Of a DNA stretch of 64,000 nucleotides, positions 26,035 through 38,390 are shown piece by piece (the first letter of the stretch is position 1; the number at the start of each line of letters is the position of its first letter). The stretch is from contig BCHU01000002.1 of NCBI GenBank assembly GCA_001599715.1, positions 1,860,001 to 1,924,000 of the forward strand. Direction: 5' to 3'. The stretch comes from Phaeotremella fagi. Lineage: Eukaryota > Basidiomycota > Tremellomycetes > Tremellales > Phaeotremellaceae. Position numbers and translations under genes: made by a program. The notes under the pieces were generated by a model, which saw nothing but the letters and a program-made list of their open reading frames with translations, made no database searches and was not told the origin of the DNA.

Positions 26035-28097
26035 ATGTTGTTTCTTTTACTGATTCTCGCGAATCTGCTCCCTGTTTTCGCTAGTCCCAACGATGTGTAT
26101 GTGTGAACTTGAAATATTTGACTGATCACCTTCGTGTAGTTTCTGGGTGGTCTCTCATGGTCCATTGATGTCAACGCGTCTCGACCCAATCCTAAGTCCT
26201 GGACTTGTCGCTGGTCACAGTGAGTTTTTAAACAGTTGCATAGCTGATCAAAATCAGCGCATCAGATTATCGGTGCTTCGTCGTTCGCTCCTACTTATAC
26301 TTACGAGAATAACCGTGCAGCCAAGTACGGCGTTCTACCTTCTGCTTGTTGACTTCATTTGCTGACGGTCAATTCATTGTTCTTGTACTTAGATGTACTA
26401 CTGCTAATGTCAACGCCGATCTTAGTAGTTATTGGGCACCTCAACTTTATAGAAAATACGATAATGGTTCTTTGGGACTGGTTCCCTTATCTTATGCTAA
26501 CACGTAAGTGTATAATCAGCATCTCTAAAGTAAAAGTCGAATTGATCCAAAAATTGTCGTAGCTATTACCAAGTACGTTCAAACAAATCCAATAAAATCC
26601 CAAACTAAAACAGGAAATCTGATTTAGATGAGAAGGTATGTCATCGCTCTGTCTTTTATCATCATTAACAAAGATTCCAGACAAGATAATGAACCAGTCT
26701 ACGAATTCCCACCAGGTTTCCGAATGTTAGCAGGAAACGCCAACAGAGGAACACTGAACACTTCATCACCAGCCGATAACGCCGTTCACTACGCCTGCTT
26801 GAATTTCAATGCTCCAGCTACAGCTGAAACTCCTGGTTTCCCCACGACAAACTGTCCAGATGGATTACGTGCTGAAGTCTATTTCCCACATTGTTGGTAA
26901 GTTTTTCGAGTCGTAATCGGAGGTTGTGGTTATTGATTGGATTGATTTTTAGGGATGGTATCAATGCTTGGTTAGAGGGAAGGTTGGTCACCATCGTTGT
27001 TTACCAGATGTTTTATTGATTTGAATTAGCGCTCATGTAGCTTACGCTGATGATACCACCGCCCCCGATGGTGGTCAAACTTGTCCGAAATCTCATCCTA
27101 AACGTATCATGGGCTGTGAGTGGACTAATTTCTCGCGTTTAGTACGGTACACTGTGCTCATTGGGCAATACTACAGTATTCTACGAATTCATCTACAAAG
27201 ATGATTATCCATACGAAGCTGGTGCTCGAGTTTTAGCAACAGGTGACGATGTAGGGTACAGTTTCCACGGTGAGTCCAATTTATGATACATCCGGAACGC
27301 ATTCAAGTGCTAATAAAAAATCACGTAGGCGATTTCACCAACGGTTGGCCCGAAGGTTTATTCCAACAGATCTTCGATTACGGTTCAACCTGTAACGTAG
27401 GATTCAATCTCAAATCTTGTCCAGCTCTCGAACCATATGCCGTTAGTTCCAGTGGCTGTAAACCAGAAGGAGTAATCGTCGATGAAAATATAGGAGTTAA
27501 CGGGGATTTGACTGAATTACCAGGTAACAATCCCATTTGGGGTGGGAGCGTTGCGAAAGTCTTGAGAAGTGGTTATACAAATACTCAGAATTTCAAACCT
27601 TATTCTGGGGGTGCGGATGTTACTCCTAGTGGGGGACCTAACCCTACTGAAGTTTTAGCTAGTGATATTAGGTGTGTTTATTGATTTGTATCTGGCTGAT
27701 TTCTTTCGATAGAATGGACACAATTAGTGGGGATGGAGTTTGGACTGGTTATACTGGACCGGCGATTGGCGCTCCTACAGGAGCTGTTATAGCTGCTGGC
27801 TCCACATCGAATCTCTCAGTATCATCATCATCGATCGTTTCCTCTTCCCCGATGCCTAGTTCAGCTTCTGGAGCCGTGTTGATCGCGTCGCCAACATCAG
27901 CTAGCTCGGGTATCTCTTCAAGTCAATCTACCATCAGTTCAAGTCATTTAACCCCGGTCTCTTCGACTACCAGCCAAATATCTCCAACTACCACCATGAA
28001 TCTAGCTTCTGCCTCATCACCATCCAAATCGGGCTCTCATGCTAAACATTGTCATCACAAATCCAAGAGATCAGAGAAGAGACGTTTGGATTACTAA
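26035..28097 (+). CDS. Secreted DUF1996 protein with Ser/Thr-rich tail
   Basis: Signal peptide at the start (MLFLLLILANLLPVFASPND). The spliced protein then reads through the full DUF1996 core: FWVVSHGPLMSTRLDPILSP, GLVAGH, the CTTANVNADLSSYWAPQLY block, FPPGFRMLAGN, LRAEVYFPHCWDG, CPKSHPKRIM, YSFHGDFTNGWP and QQIFDYGSTCN. His residues in SHG and AGH and several Cys are the conserved features of this family. About ten introns are needed, and an exon of only eight bases (26628-26635, ATGAGAAG) is required to keep the frame between NTYYQ and QDNEPVYE. The last 120 residues are Ser/Thr-rich with a basic His/Lys end, so the protein may be heavily O-glycosylated. DUF1996 proteins are common secreted fungal proteins without a settled function. 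Confidence 0.9.
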
Positions 28098-28394
28098 GTC
28101 TAGTTTGGCCGTTGGTTATCTTGATGAGTAACCGGTATCCGTCATCATTTTTCTACTTTTACTTCAGTTTCTGTATTTGTTTATACTCCACTTCTGTATT
28201 GTCATATTCTGGTGTCCTGGTGACTACTACATACATGATTACTTGATGTATATATATTTCCTGTACAAGTATTGGTGCAAATACCACTGCCACCAAAACC
28301 ACGTTGCCACGAAATAGTTCCGTTGGATAGATCGTCATTGAGTCAACTTGATTCACCATGGACATTGATTAGACTTTTCTTTTTGATTTTGACT

Positions 28395-28432
<38 letters not shown>

Positions 28433-28446
28433 CCTTTCATGAAGAA
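28098..28446. promoter_or_regulatory. Upstream region of TFB1
   Basis: About 350 bases with TATATATATTT near 28249-28259. It ends in a pyrimidine tract made of CACTCT repeats that reaches the start codon. Confidence 0.5.
28396..28432 (+). repeat. (CACTCT)n microsatellite directly upstream of the TFB1 start
   Basis: Six tandem copies of a CACTCT hexamer, all pyrimidine-rich, ending about 14 bases before the TFB1 ATG. It may be part of a CT-rich leader; the copy number is likely variable between strains. Confidence 0.85.
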
Positions 28447-28450
28447 ATGA
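28439..28450 (+). promoter_or_regulatory. Three-codon upstream ORF overlapping the TFB1 start (ATGA)
   Basis: ATG AAG AAA TGA. The TGA at 28448-28450 overlaps the start codon 28447-28449 of TFB1. Same layout as at 16360 and 58739. Confidence 0.6.
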
Positions 28451-30965
28451 CAGGAGAGCAATCGGGAACAGTAAAGTTCCTTGCTGATTTCAAGAAGAAA
28501 CCTGGGATTTTGACCGTAACTTCGACTCATGTAGCATGGGTACCAACGGAGAAAGATGCTATGGACCGACAAAATCAAGCGTTGAACAGAGCTATCTGTG
28601 AGTCTATCACTATCAAAATCACTGTGACAAAGGATGATTACTAAAACTGCCTTAATAAAAAAGCTATGCTCGCTAGTAAACCTGATAAACCAAAGGTATC
28701 ACTTAAAATCCTTTTCAAAGATGATATACCAACCGGTGGTTTACTGTTCACATTCACAGATTTAACTGCTTACAGTGATAGACAGAAAGTCCAAGATCTT
28801 CTGATTCCACATATAACTCTCAATCGAATGGGTGGTACACCGAACAACAACACATCAGGTCCATCGACACCTGTAGCCAGTACTTCAGCTTCAGCTTCGG
28901 TAGCAGCGGTCCAATCACTCAGTGGGAAAGGGAAACGAAAAGCTGATGATATGGACGGTGGTTCTCCAGCTCCTACACCTTCAATTAATGGCACTGGCAC
29001 AGGTGGTGGACCTAAAAAAACCTCTTTGAACAGATTGAGGAAAGGTGTTTTAAGTAAGAATCAGACTTTGAGGATGTTACATCGAGAATTAGTTTTAGGT
29101 GGTCAAATAACTGAAAATGAATTTTGGGATGGAAGGGAGGTGAGTGATCTATCTCTTCCCATCCTCTAAACCAAAGCACTTTAATTGATTAAAACGTTTT
29201 ACAGGCCTTACTCCAAGCTGAAGAAATGACAATAGCTCAACGTCCAGGAAGACCTTCACGACTTTTAGATGATAGATTCGGTTTAGGCGGTGATGCACCT
29301 AAAAAAGTTGATGGTCAAGGTGGAACTGGGTTGGGTACCAAGAAAATCGAAAGTGGACCAACGGTTTTTCATCTTACTCAAGAACTCGTTAGGGAATTAT
29401 TCGAAGAGTTCCCTGTTGTTCAGGACGCTTATGCTAAACATGTCCCTGGTGTAAGTTTGGATGTTTGGTTTCCATCGTCGGTAAAGACAAGGTTATTGAC
29501 TGTAATTGTTTAGATCTCGGAAGGAGAATTTTGGACTAGATATTTTGAGTCTAGTCTTTGGGAACGACATCGGGCGAGTGTGAGGAAGAGCGCGAACGAT
29601 GAGGTTACACGTAAAAGAGATGATATCTTTGATTTATATTTGGAAGAACCGGATTGGAGTAGGTAGATTCTCTTTTCCTCGGGAGAATAGTCTCAACTAA
29701 ACATCCAAATAGATCTGCAACCCAGAAAAGCTTTACCAGATGAGATCGAACGTTTCTTAGATCTAGCTGCTACGGAGGAAGACCATGGTGAAGTGAGTAC
29801 TGGATTGGAAGTTGATTGTTGATCGGTTAGAATGCTACTATTCGGGATCATACTATGCAGTCTGGGAGGGAGAGGAGTTCTTTACCGTTGATGCGTCGAT
29901 TCAATCATCATTCCTCACAACTTTTACAAGCTGGTAACACAGGTTCAATGTGAGTTTTGGGTTTATGTGGAAAAGGGGTTCAACTGACACCAGTAGCGTT
30001 TCTACCTTGACGAATCGAAGTTCTTCTAATAACACTCTGGACGATGTAAGTTTCTTAAATCACTCTTGAGTGAGAATACTGATTGTCCTGTTAGGGAAGA
30101 GATATCTACAGCGAGATCGATTTGGAAGATCTACATGGTCCAGCTGCTCCCTCCACAATTCCCCTTGATGTACCGGATGAAAGTGTGGCTCAAAGTACTA
30201 CCGCAGAGGACAGTTCTCGAGGTATCTTACCTGGGAAATCAGATGAGGTGAGTATATCACTTGAACATTTTGGACACTGAGTGACTGATTGAATTTAGGA
30301 ATTAAATCAGATTGCACAGGCTGAAACTTCGAGAATGAAGGATTGGCGAGCAGACTTTTCAGAAGTTTGCATAACTGCTCCTGCAGGAGGTTGGGCTGCT
30401 CTGCAACCCATGTCGCCTGAGGATACTAGATTACATGAGTTGTTCGTACATCAAAGGGATTCACAAGCTGCGGCCATGCAAGTGGTCAAGGAAATGCATG
30501 TAGCCGCGAATGCTGAAACAGCTATCAATCGTGAGTATATGCTCTATCATACGTATACTGACAGTATCGCAGCACCGTTACCAGATGAATTGTTAGATCA
30601 AATGAAATCATGTCATAACGCAGCGACAGAATTTCTACGTCAATACTGGTCAGCTATCCTTCCACTTCCACCTGGTGCGTTGGCTATCGGCACGGCATCA
30701 GCGACGCCAGCAGCCAGATCTAGTAAAGCGACTAAAATGGCTGGTTATCTGGCATCGACCGAAGCTAAAGTTAACGCTGTGGTGGAGTTGTCTTTAGTTT
30801 ATCAGGTTGATCCTGTTAGGGTTCGGGCTGTACGTTTTATCTTCTTATCTTGATCTGTAGGGTACTTTGATTCACTGATCCTTCTATTTTTAGGCTTTAG
30901 CACCGACTTTAGGTGCTGTTAGAGTTGCGTTGGAAAGGGAGAAACGAAGGGTTGGGGTTGCTTGA
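28447..30965 (+). CDS. TFB1: TFIIH core subunit Tfb1/p62
   Basis: Tfb1 scaffolds the TFIIH core used in RNA polymerase II initiation and nucleotide excision repair. The first exon (28447-28597) starts with a PH-like domain: KFLADFKKKPGILTVTSTHV, then, after the intron 28598-28663, KPKVSLKILFKDD and FTFTDL. A Ser/Gly/Thr linker follows. The first BSD-type domain has LSKNQTLRMLHRELVLGGQI and FWDGRE; the second has LTQELVRELFEEFPVVQDAY and ISEGEFWTRYFESSLWERHR, all typical Tfb1/p62 blocks. Intron boundaries at 29140-29205 and after HVPG (29451) keep the frame. The C-terminal half, in five or more small exons, includes the helical end up to TGA 30963-30965. About 680 residues, close to family length. 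Single clear orthologue. Confidence 0.93.
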
Positions 30966-32535
30966 GCGTTTTCGGTTGTAGTGTGACTCTTATTCTAGTT
31001 CTTTGTCAACTTGTATAAAGTATTATCCGTGGAGTAACTGGATCGAACCTTGACCAAAGGTCATCGTTGGAATACTAAATTTACGGCATAAGAATAAGTT
31101 TTATATCGGCATCGAATGAATAGAGTTCAGAGATCGAAGAGAAAGTTGGTATAGGTTGAGAATTGATGGAGCGATTTCGATCTTTCGTTTGTCGTGTATG
31201 ATTGCTAGTCAAGAGTACGAGCATGTGATTGAGCATCGAGAGAAATAGATCTGCATACAAAAAATTAGGAATTACCCGCATCTTTCGCCATGAGAAAGGC
31301 TCGAACGACCTTTTTGTTGACATGACCTACGTATACTGGAGTACTTAAGTCACTAAATTCAAACAAAACCTGGATTACTTGGCCCCTGTTTCGCGGAAGT
31401 TAAGCCCCTAGCATTGACAAAAACCTAAGACCTTTGTTTGTGTTTTTCGTCCCTCGATACTATATTCATTATTCTCTTGGCTCAAATATGAACAAATATG
31501 ACTAATGAGTTAACCCAAGCTCCACCAAGACGACTTATCTCTTGAATGATTCCAAGAAATCTTGGAAAGACCTTTTCTGTCGTGTGAACCTTGTGACTTA
31601 CTCTGTCAAGGAAAAAACAATTGTTCTCTGCAGATGCGAAGATAACGTTATGCCAGGTAAGGAAAAGAGGTTAAATGAACGCCACAGCCGAGGTTAAGAG
31701 TGAGAAAGATACCCTTCGTCTGAGGTTCTGCGATTCTGAGTAGTAGTGGGATCAATTCCCCCTCCAAAACGTAACCCGTCTAGGCACCTCATGCTTAAGC
31801 CAACAAAAAACAAGGAAAAGAAAAAAGCTGTGCGGGGCCAGTGAAACAACAGACGTCGCACTTGTAGTTGTAGTTACGGTTTACCAACAGAAATCGGATG
31901 TAATGTATCCTTTTTAACCTTAGCAACAAGTAGAAACTTTATAACAGCTGCCTTTTACTTGGTCGATCCCATGGTATTTATTGGTTACATACTTTTCAAT
32001 TCATTATCGTTTACAAAGTAAACATTAACGATAGATTTCTTCTGTCTCTTACTTTTTCTTATTACTGTTCACTTTTTCGATATATCTACGACTTTATCGC
32101 TACATCGCCTTTTGGACTGGTAGTTGATAGCCTCGATCGAAAAGCCTTTTTCTCATCTCACTTGTACGTTGGTACATCGCCTTGCCACTTGGGTAGTTGA
32201 TATTTGATACACTGGTACACTGGTTTATCGGAAACACAACGGATACTTTGATTTAACTTAGTTCGAAAGTGATTGTATCAGCTTTGACCTCGAGGATAGG
32301 GCGTATAAATCCATCAATCAAATCAATCAATTACATTAAGGATACAGAAAGAAGTAAAGGTAAAGTGAAAGTGCTTTGATCGTAAGTTGGTTGTGGTGTT
32401 AGAAACTATCCACCCACAAAGGTTGTCAAGGTCAAGTGATCATTATTTAAACTAACTCACATCTATCTAGTTTATTTTTATCATTCAACCTTCTTCATTT
32501 AATACCCCTTCATCCCATCCCACCACATTCCCACC
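30966..32535. promoter_or_regulatory. Long upstream region of the exo-glucanase gene
   Basis: Nearly 1.6 kb between plus-strand genes without a credible ORF. Within it an imperfect direct repeat stands out: TACATCGCCTT followed about 8 bases later by GGTAGTTGATA at about 32102-32131, and the same pair at about 32173-32203. The last 200 bases are T/C-rich and look like a leader. I see no RNA gene. Confidence 0.4.
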
Positions 32536-35500
32536 ATGGCACCACCAGCTGCCTACACACCAGTCAGAACAGGTTCACCCAACACCAACAACCCATCACC
32601 CGATCAAACATACGCTTCACTTTCAGGCGCAAATCTACCTGACAACGCTTTCCTTTCACCCGAACAAGTCGACACTTCAAGATTGTTAAATCGAAATGGT
32701 GACTATCCAGCACCTGCACCCAGTATCTTAAGTCGTGATAGTAGTATACCAGGTACCCCACCTGAAGATTCCAGACAATCTTGGTCCAGTAATTTAACTC
32801 TTTCTGGTGCAGCTGGCGGAATTGCTGGTGCTGATGTACGTACCTTTTTTTCACTTTGGATGTTTGTATCTGTTCCTTGAACGTAAACTAACTACAATTG
32901 TGATCTTTAAACAGAATCGATCAACTCCAAGAGGTCACTCCAATCTTCGATCGTCAACTGCATGGGAAAACGCCAGACCATCATCAGAAGGTTCAGACGA
33001 TGGTCAAGGTCACATCGCACCTGCAGGCGTTGCTGCAGGTCTTGGCATGGGTGCAGCAGAGTTATCAGAGAAACAACCGAGATGGGCACCCAAAGGTCCT
33101 GCTCGAGGTGAACTCGCCCCTTTGGAGAAGAAGCGAAGTAGAAAGGGACTTTGGATAGGGGTCATCGCTGGTGTCATTGTCGTTATTGGGTTAGGTGTTG
33201 GTTTGGGTATCGGGTGAGTCTTGGCATCTGTTTCAGATTGCAGAACAAAGGGGGAGGTCAAAGCTAAATTTGGTTTTCTTGTAGACTTACTCGTGGTAAA
33301 TCATCATCAACTGCTGCTGGCGGTTCATCATCCGATTCAAATGCAAATGGTGGTTCATCACCTTCTGGTTCTGGAACTAAAACAAGTTCACCCACTGCTT
33401 CTGCAACGCCTACAACCGGTGGTCAAGGTTCACTCATCACTTTAGCTGATGGAACCACTTTCACTTATGCTAATCCCTACGGTGGTAACTGGGTTTATGA
33501 CGCCGCCAATCCATTCAACGTAAGTTTTTAACGAACTGAACGTTTGTACCTGTATTTACATGTGAAATAGAACGGCGCTCAAGCTAATTCTTGGACTCCG
33601 AAGTTGAGCCAAAATTGGACTTGGGGTGTTGACAAGGTTTACGGCGTTAACCTCGGTGGTTGGTTGAATACCGGTAGGTTGCACGTTAGCGACAGTGGTC
33701 TGACCTTCGTAGAACCTTTCATCGTTCCTGCTCTTTACGAGAAATACGCTACTGGACCTAACAACCAAACCGCTGTTGACGAATACACTCTCAGTCAAAA
33801 TATGGGTTCAAATCTGACAGCTGCTTTGACTGAACATTGTGAGTTTATGTCCCGGCTTCCAATAGTACGTGGAAAGAAACTGACATCCCCGTTCAGACGA
33901 AACTTTCATCACTGAAAAGGATATCGCCGCAATCGCTTCAGCAGGTCTTAACTGGGTTCGTATCCCTCTAGCTCACTGGGCCATCGAAACCTGGCCAGGT
34001 GAACCATATCTCGAAAGAGTCTCCTGGACCTATTTCCTAAAAGCCATCCAGTGGTGCAGGAAATACGGTATTCGTATCAACCTCGATTTCCATACTATGC
34101 CAGGTAGTCAAAACGGTTGGAATCATTCTGGTCATTTGGGATCGATCAATTGGTTGAACGGTGTCATGGGAACGGCTAACGCTCAAAGATCTCTTGATTA
34201 TATCAGAACTTTGGCTGAGTTTATTGCGCAACCTGAATACGCACCTGTTATTCAGATGTTTGGTTTCGTCAACGAACCTAACGCTAATGGTTTAGGTCAA
34301 GCTCCAGTTGGAAGTTTGTAAGTTGATTTTCAGATTGTAATGGTTGAACGCTGATTGATTTTTTGATAGCTATTACGAAGCTTATAATATCATCCGTTCA
34401 ATCACTGGAATTGGTGCTGGTAACGGACCAATGTTGTCGATCCACGATGGTTTCTTGGGTATCACCCAATGGTATTCCTTCTTACCTGGTGCCGATCGTC
34501 TTGCTCTTGATCAACATTCTTACATGGTACGTGGATCATCACGATAACCAACCTTGCTTCTAGCTAACAGGTCTGAATTAGATCTTCACCAACCAACCAA
34601 CCGGTACTCTCGCTCAGCTTGCCAAGTATCCATGTGATTATTGGGCTGTAGCTACCAACACCACTTCACAGACTTATGGTGTCAATGTAGCCGGTGAATG
34701 GTCGTCTGCTTCCAACGAGTAAGTTGAATTCTTGACTACAATACGTTAGGATGTTGATACAGTTTAGTTGCGGTTATTGGATCAACAACGTTGGTGCTGG
34801 TTCACGTTATGATGGTTCACTCGCTGGTTACACTGCAGTTGGATCATGTACACTATGGAACGATTACACGTTATGGAACCAGACTATTATTGATTTCGTT
34901 CACGATTTCACCGCTGCTAGTATGGATGCTTTACAGGTAGGACAGTCTTCATTTCAATGTTGTACGTTTGGTTGATTATTCTTTCGTACAGAACTACTTC
35001 TTCTGGACTTGGAAGATTGGAAACTCAACTGCATCTATCAAACAACCCAACGCTATGTGGCATTATCAATTAGGTCTTCAGAAGGGATGGATTCCAAAGG
35101 GTATGTCGAATCTCAATAGAGAGGATGATGAGACTGATCAAGGTTTTAGACCCAAGAGTCGCTGTTGGATGGTGCGCCAATCTAGGTGTTGACGGTACAG
35201 AATTCAGTGGAACTTTTTCGTCGGGATACATGACTGGTGGAGTGAGTTGCCGCAAAACACCTTTGTATCGTTAAATCGTAACTGACACACACACCAATAG
35301 GCTGGAGCAAACACCATCCCAGCGTCAATGTCATCGTCTTACCCATGGCCACCAAAATCCTACACCAACGTCCCATCAGCTTCAATGTCATTGTTACCTC
35401 AATACACCCAAACTGGAACTCCAATCACCATGCCCGCTCTAAGCTACACTACACCAGCTGGTAGCAGTAGTACCATTAACGCTGGTAACGGTTGGTTCGG

Positions 35501-35710
35501 GGGTGGAAACAACCGACAAGCTTATGCTGCTATTTCAGGGTATGTCCTAAACCCGATATCATCAGATTGTTATTGATAGAATTATGCAGTTGCTCTTATC
35601 CCGATGAATACTCCGCTGCTAGTTTAGCGATCCCAGCTACAGCCTGCGGAGCTGGTAAAGTTCAACCAACCAAACGTTCGGCTCCAGCTATCACTCCAGC
35701 ACCCCAATAA
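32536..35710 (+). CDS. Membrane-anchored exo-1,3-beta-glucanase (GH5 family, Exg type)
   Basis: Type II membrane glycosidase acting on beta-1,3-glucan in the wall or secretory pathway. Residues 1-180 are a cytosolic Ser/Pro-rich tail, then KKRSRKGLWIG leads into one transmembrane helix near 185-205 (VIAGVIVVIGLGVGLGIGL). A Ser/Thr stalk follows, and the GH5 catalytic domain from about 260: YGVNLGGWLNTEPFIVPALY, NWVRIPLAHWAIE, RINLDFHTMPGSQNGWNHSG, the acid/base Glu in FVNEPN and the nucleophile in GVNVAGEWS. These are the standard Exg1 motifs. Some ten introns, including a 39-nt one at 33674-33712, join cleanly; first exons are 32536-32835, 32915-33213 and 33285-33519. About 860 residues. The C-terminus is a Cys/Pro/Ser-rich extension. 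The Kozak-like ACCATGG at the start is good. Confidence 0.93.
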
Positions 35711-36223
35711 ATTTAAATCCTTTAAACCCACCAAATAAACGAACGATCACGATTCAACGATATAGTTATGGACATGGACATTGAATGTTGTTATTGTTTT
35801 CGAATCCAGGTTCCAGGTTCCAGGTCTCAGTTCTCCTCCAAGTTTTTTAGGTCAATCACACTTTAATCATTCATACTTCACATTACAATTGATCGTTTTT
35901 TTCATTTTCAATTTGTATTATTTTTGGCACTTTCGCTTCTTCATTTCTTCGTTTGTGGAAATCAAGAACCCCACTCTGTCGGACATTCAATTATATATCC
36001 TTTTGTGTCAATAGCCAAATTATAGGTCAAAAAGTTTCTCGTCGTCCTTTATAGTGAATTGTGAATTTTATTCCTTTTTTATTCACACGTCGTGTGTTTA
36101 AATTGAATTAATTGACATTTGAAAAATGCATATCCAGTTTCCTGCTCATGATTCATGGTCATATGATACATATAGTTAATTCGTTAAACGACTCGGAATT
36201 CATCTGAATGATCAATCCATTTT
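35711..36223. other. Intergenic between convergent genes, with two short repeats
   Basis: Contains a tandem of GGTTCCA-like units (near 35810-35827) and a perfect dyad CACACG-T-CGTGTG at 36084-36096. Either could form a small hairpin at a 3' end; no function is shown. Confidence 0.5.
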
Positions 36224-38390
36224 TTATCTCTCCTTACGTCCCTCCTCACCTGAACTCAATACCCAACAATCTCTAATCCTCCTAACCTCCTTCCCGAAAA
36301 CCCCATGCCCAACTCCAAACCTCTCCAAAACATTCTCGAAATAAACGATAAACCCAACAACGAGATAACTGAAATAATACCAAAAAGGTTCCAATCTCCT
36401 ACGGAAACTCTCTAGAACAATCATGAAACCACGAAGGAAAAGCCAAAAGATCGTTTGGGTGTCTAGATCCCGTTTCGCTGGTTGATGGTCGAAAGGTGGT
36501 TTAACGTTGAAAGGGTTGGTGGTGACTAGTTTGAAACCACTTGTGAAGCCGTCTTCGTGGAAACCGTAGGAAGTCCAGGCGCCTGTGTAGGATATTTTGC
36601 GGGTGTTTTGGATTTCTTGGAGTTGTTTTTGAGCATTCACGGACTGGAAGGTGGGTGTGTTAGTTGATTAGGTTGTCCATAACCGTCATCTCGACTCACT
36701 TCATTCGAAAACATTGGATGTTCATATTGCCACCTCCCGATTATTTTGTTTTCGTCAATTGGGAACGGTGGGTTTAGTGTGACTAAGACCAGACCGTGTT
36801 TGTCTTCATCAAGATGTTGGAGGATGTTCATGTCGTAGGTGCTTTGTTTCATGTCAGTCTAAGATCAACTTTGTGGTTTTACAGACTTACAGTGAGACAG
36901 TGTCTACAGCCGATGAGGATGTTTTCGCATCAGAGCTTGGTGCTGATGTTGAGGTCAGATAATTCCATGCTGAATACGCCCTTCGCCGTATTGGCATAAA
37001 CTGGTGTGTATATAAGTAGATGTCTGACGATCCGACAGATTCCCACCTACCCTGTCATCCCAATGCAAAACAGCCTCATTCTTACTCCATTGACAAGGAC
37101 TCAGGATCTTCTCCTCTTGTTTCGTTAATCCGCCTCCACGACGTAACATCGATAAAGTGGTATCCGAATGAGTACTACACGAACGTCAGGGGGAATCATA
37201 AAGATCTGTTTCAACCAAACACTTACGCTAGAATGACATGATCATATACATGTTTTTCTCCTGATGACTCCTCCAATGTTACACCATGATCATGCGATGA
37301 AACAGAGACTATCTCAGTATTGATATGAACGTTCTCAGGTCGAACTTCTTTCAGTATAGCGTCAACATAGTGTTTTCTAGAGAAGAATGAAACGTCAGTC
37401 TAATAAAAAAATCCACTTGGATACTCACGAACCACCCTTTACAGTCAACCATTTAGGTTTACCAGTCAATTGAAGTAAATGATGATTATGGAAGAAACGA
37501 ATCAAGGTCAAAGCGGGGAAATCTAGGGCTGCTTTGTCTGCAGGTGTTGACCAGATAGCAGCTGTCATTGGCTGCCTACTGTTAGGGCTAACCAGGAATT
37601 GAATACCAATTAGCTTACCAAGAGATAATCTTCTTTGAAACCTTGACCGTATCCTTCACGATCAAGGTATTCTCCTATACTGAGTTCTTTACCGATTTTA
37701 CCTTCTTCACTCTCTAATAGATCTAAGGCAAAGACGTTAAACCTGAATACGTCGTATACCATTCGATATAGTCGTGGATTGAAGCTATATCAGAATATGT
37801 GAGTGAAATTCCCTAATAGAATTGCATATAGCTTACACATTCCCAATCTGACAGAACAATCCTCCAAGCCCTTCACCTGCCCACTCAAAGGCTCCTCTAT
37901 CTCTTGAAATTGCAAATGTCATTGCTGTTTTTAGAAGGTTAACATTTTTTAAATTGAGGAAACGGAGGAGATTGGGATATGTGGGTGGATTGAGAACGAT
38001 CTGATTTCGTCAGCTATATCATGTGTGTGATTGTCTTAATAGCTCACAAATCCGCTTCGTAAAGGTCAGCAAGTTATCTGTGTCCTAGGAACGGTGATGG
38101 ACTTACGTATCAACTTCACAACTCTCTTTGCCTTCGCCTGTGGAGATACGGTAAGCTTGCGTGACTAACTTACGACTGGTTGGAAGCTTACGATTGAATT
38201 CTACTGTGTGAGTGTGTCCTCCTATATAATCACCTTTCTCGTAGATGTTGACTTCATGCTCTGAATATTCGTTGAGTAGCTGGAAGGAGGGATGTCAGTT
38301 AGATCGACTTCAGAGGATCATTTGGCCAGCTATACTTACCCATAGAGAGGATAATCCAGATACACCTGCACCGACTATAGCTATTCTCAT
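36224..38390 (-). CDS. FAD-dependent oxidoreductase of the amine-oxidase superfamily (COG2907-like)
   Basis: The protein starts [17 protein letters not shown] at 38390, a Rossmann dinucleotide site (GxGxxG). After an intron it continues [20 protein letters not shown] and GHTHTVEFN, the FAD contact region of amine-oxidase-like flavoproteins. Later blocks seen on the minus strand are [68 protein letters not shown], and, from about 36970 down, [35 protein letters not shown] and [14 protein letters not shown]. This order fits the poorly characterised COG2907 group, which in bacteria often sits beside cyclopropane-fatty-acid synthase genes; no such gene is nearby here. Two hydrophobic stretches near the C-terminus may attach it to a membrane. 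About 560 residues, with many small exons whose exact borders I did not all fix. Confidence 0.85.

Noticed and set aside
25635..26189. Two minus-strand ORFs (74 and 99 codons) upstream of the DUF1996 gene
   Set aside because: No start context, no motif, and they overlap the promoter and first exons of a well-supported gene.
31020..31060. Possible tRNA T-arm (GGATCGAACC) on the minus strand
   Set aside because: Flanking bases do not pair as a T-stem, and no D-arm or anticodon arm could be found.
31081..31323. 80-codon minus-strand ORF behind TFB1
   Set aside because: Isolated, no recognisable domain, lies in 3' flank; length is expected by chance.
32564..32854. 96-codon minus-strand ORF over the glucanase N-terminus
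   Set aside because: Antisense shadow of a well-supported exon.
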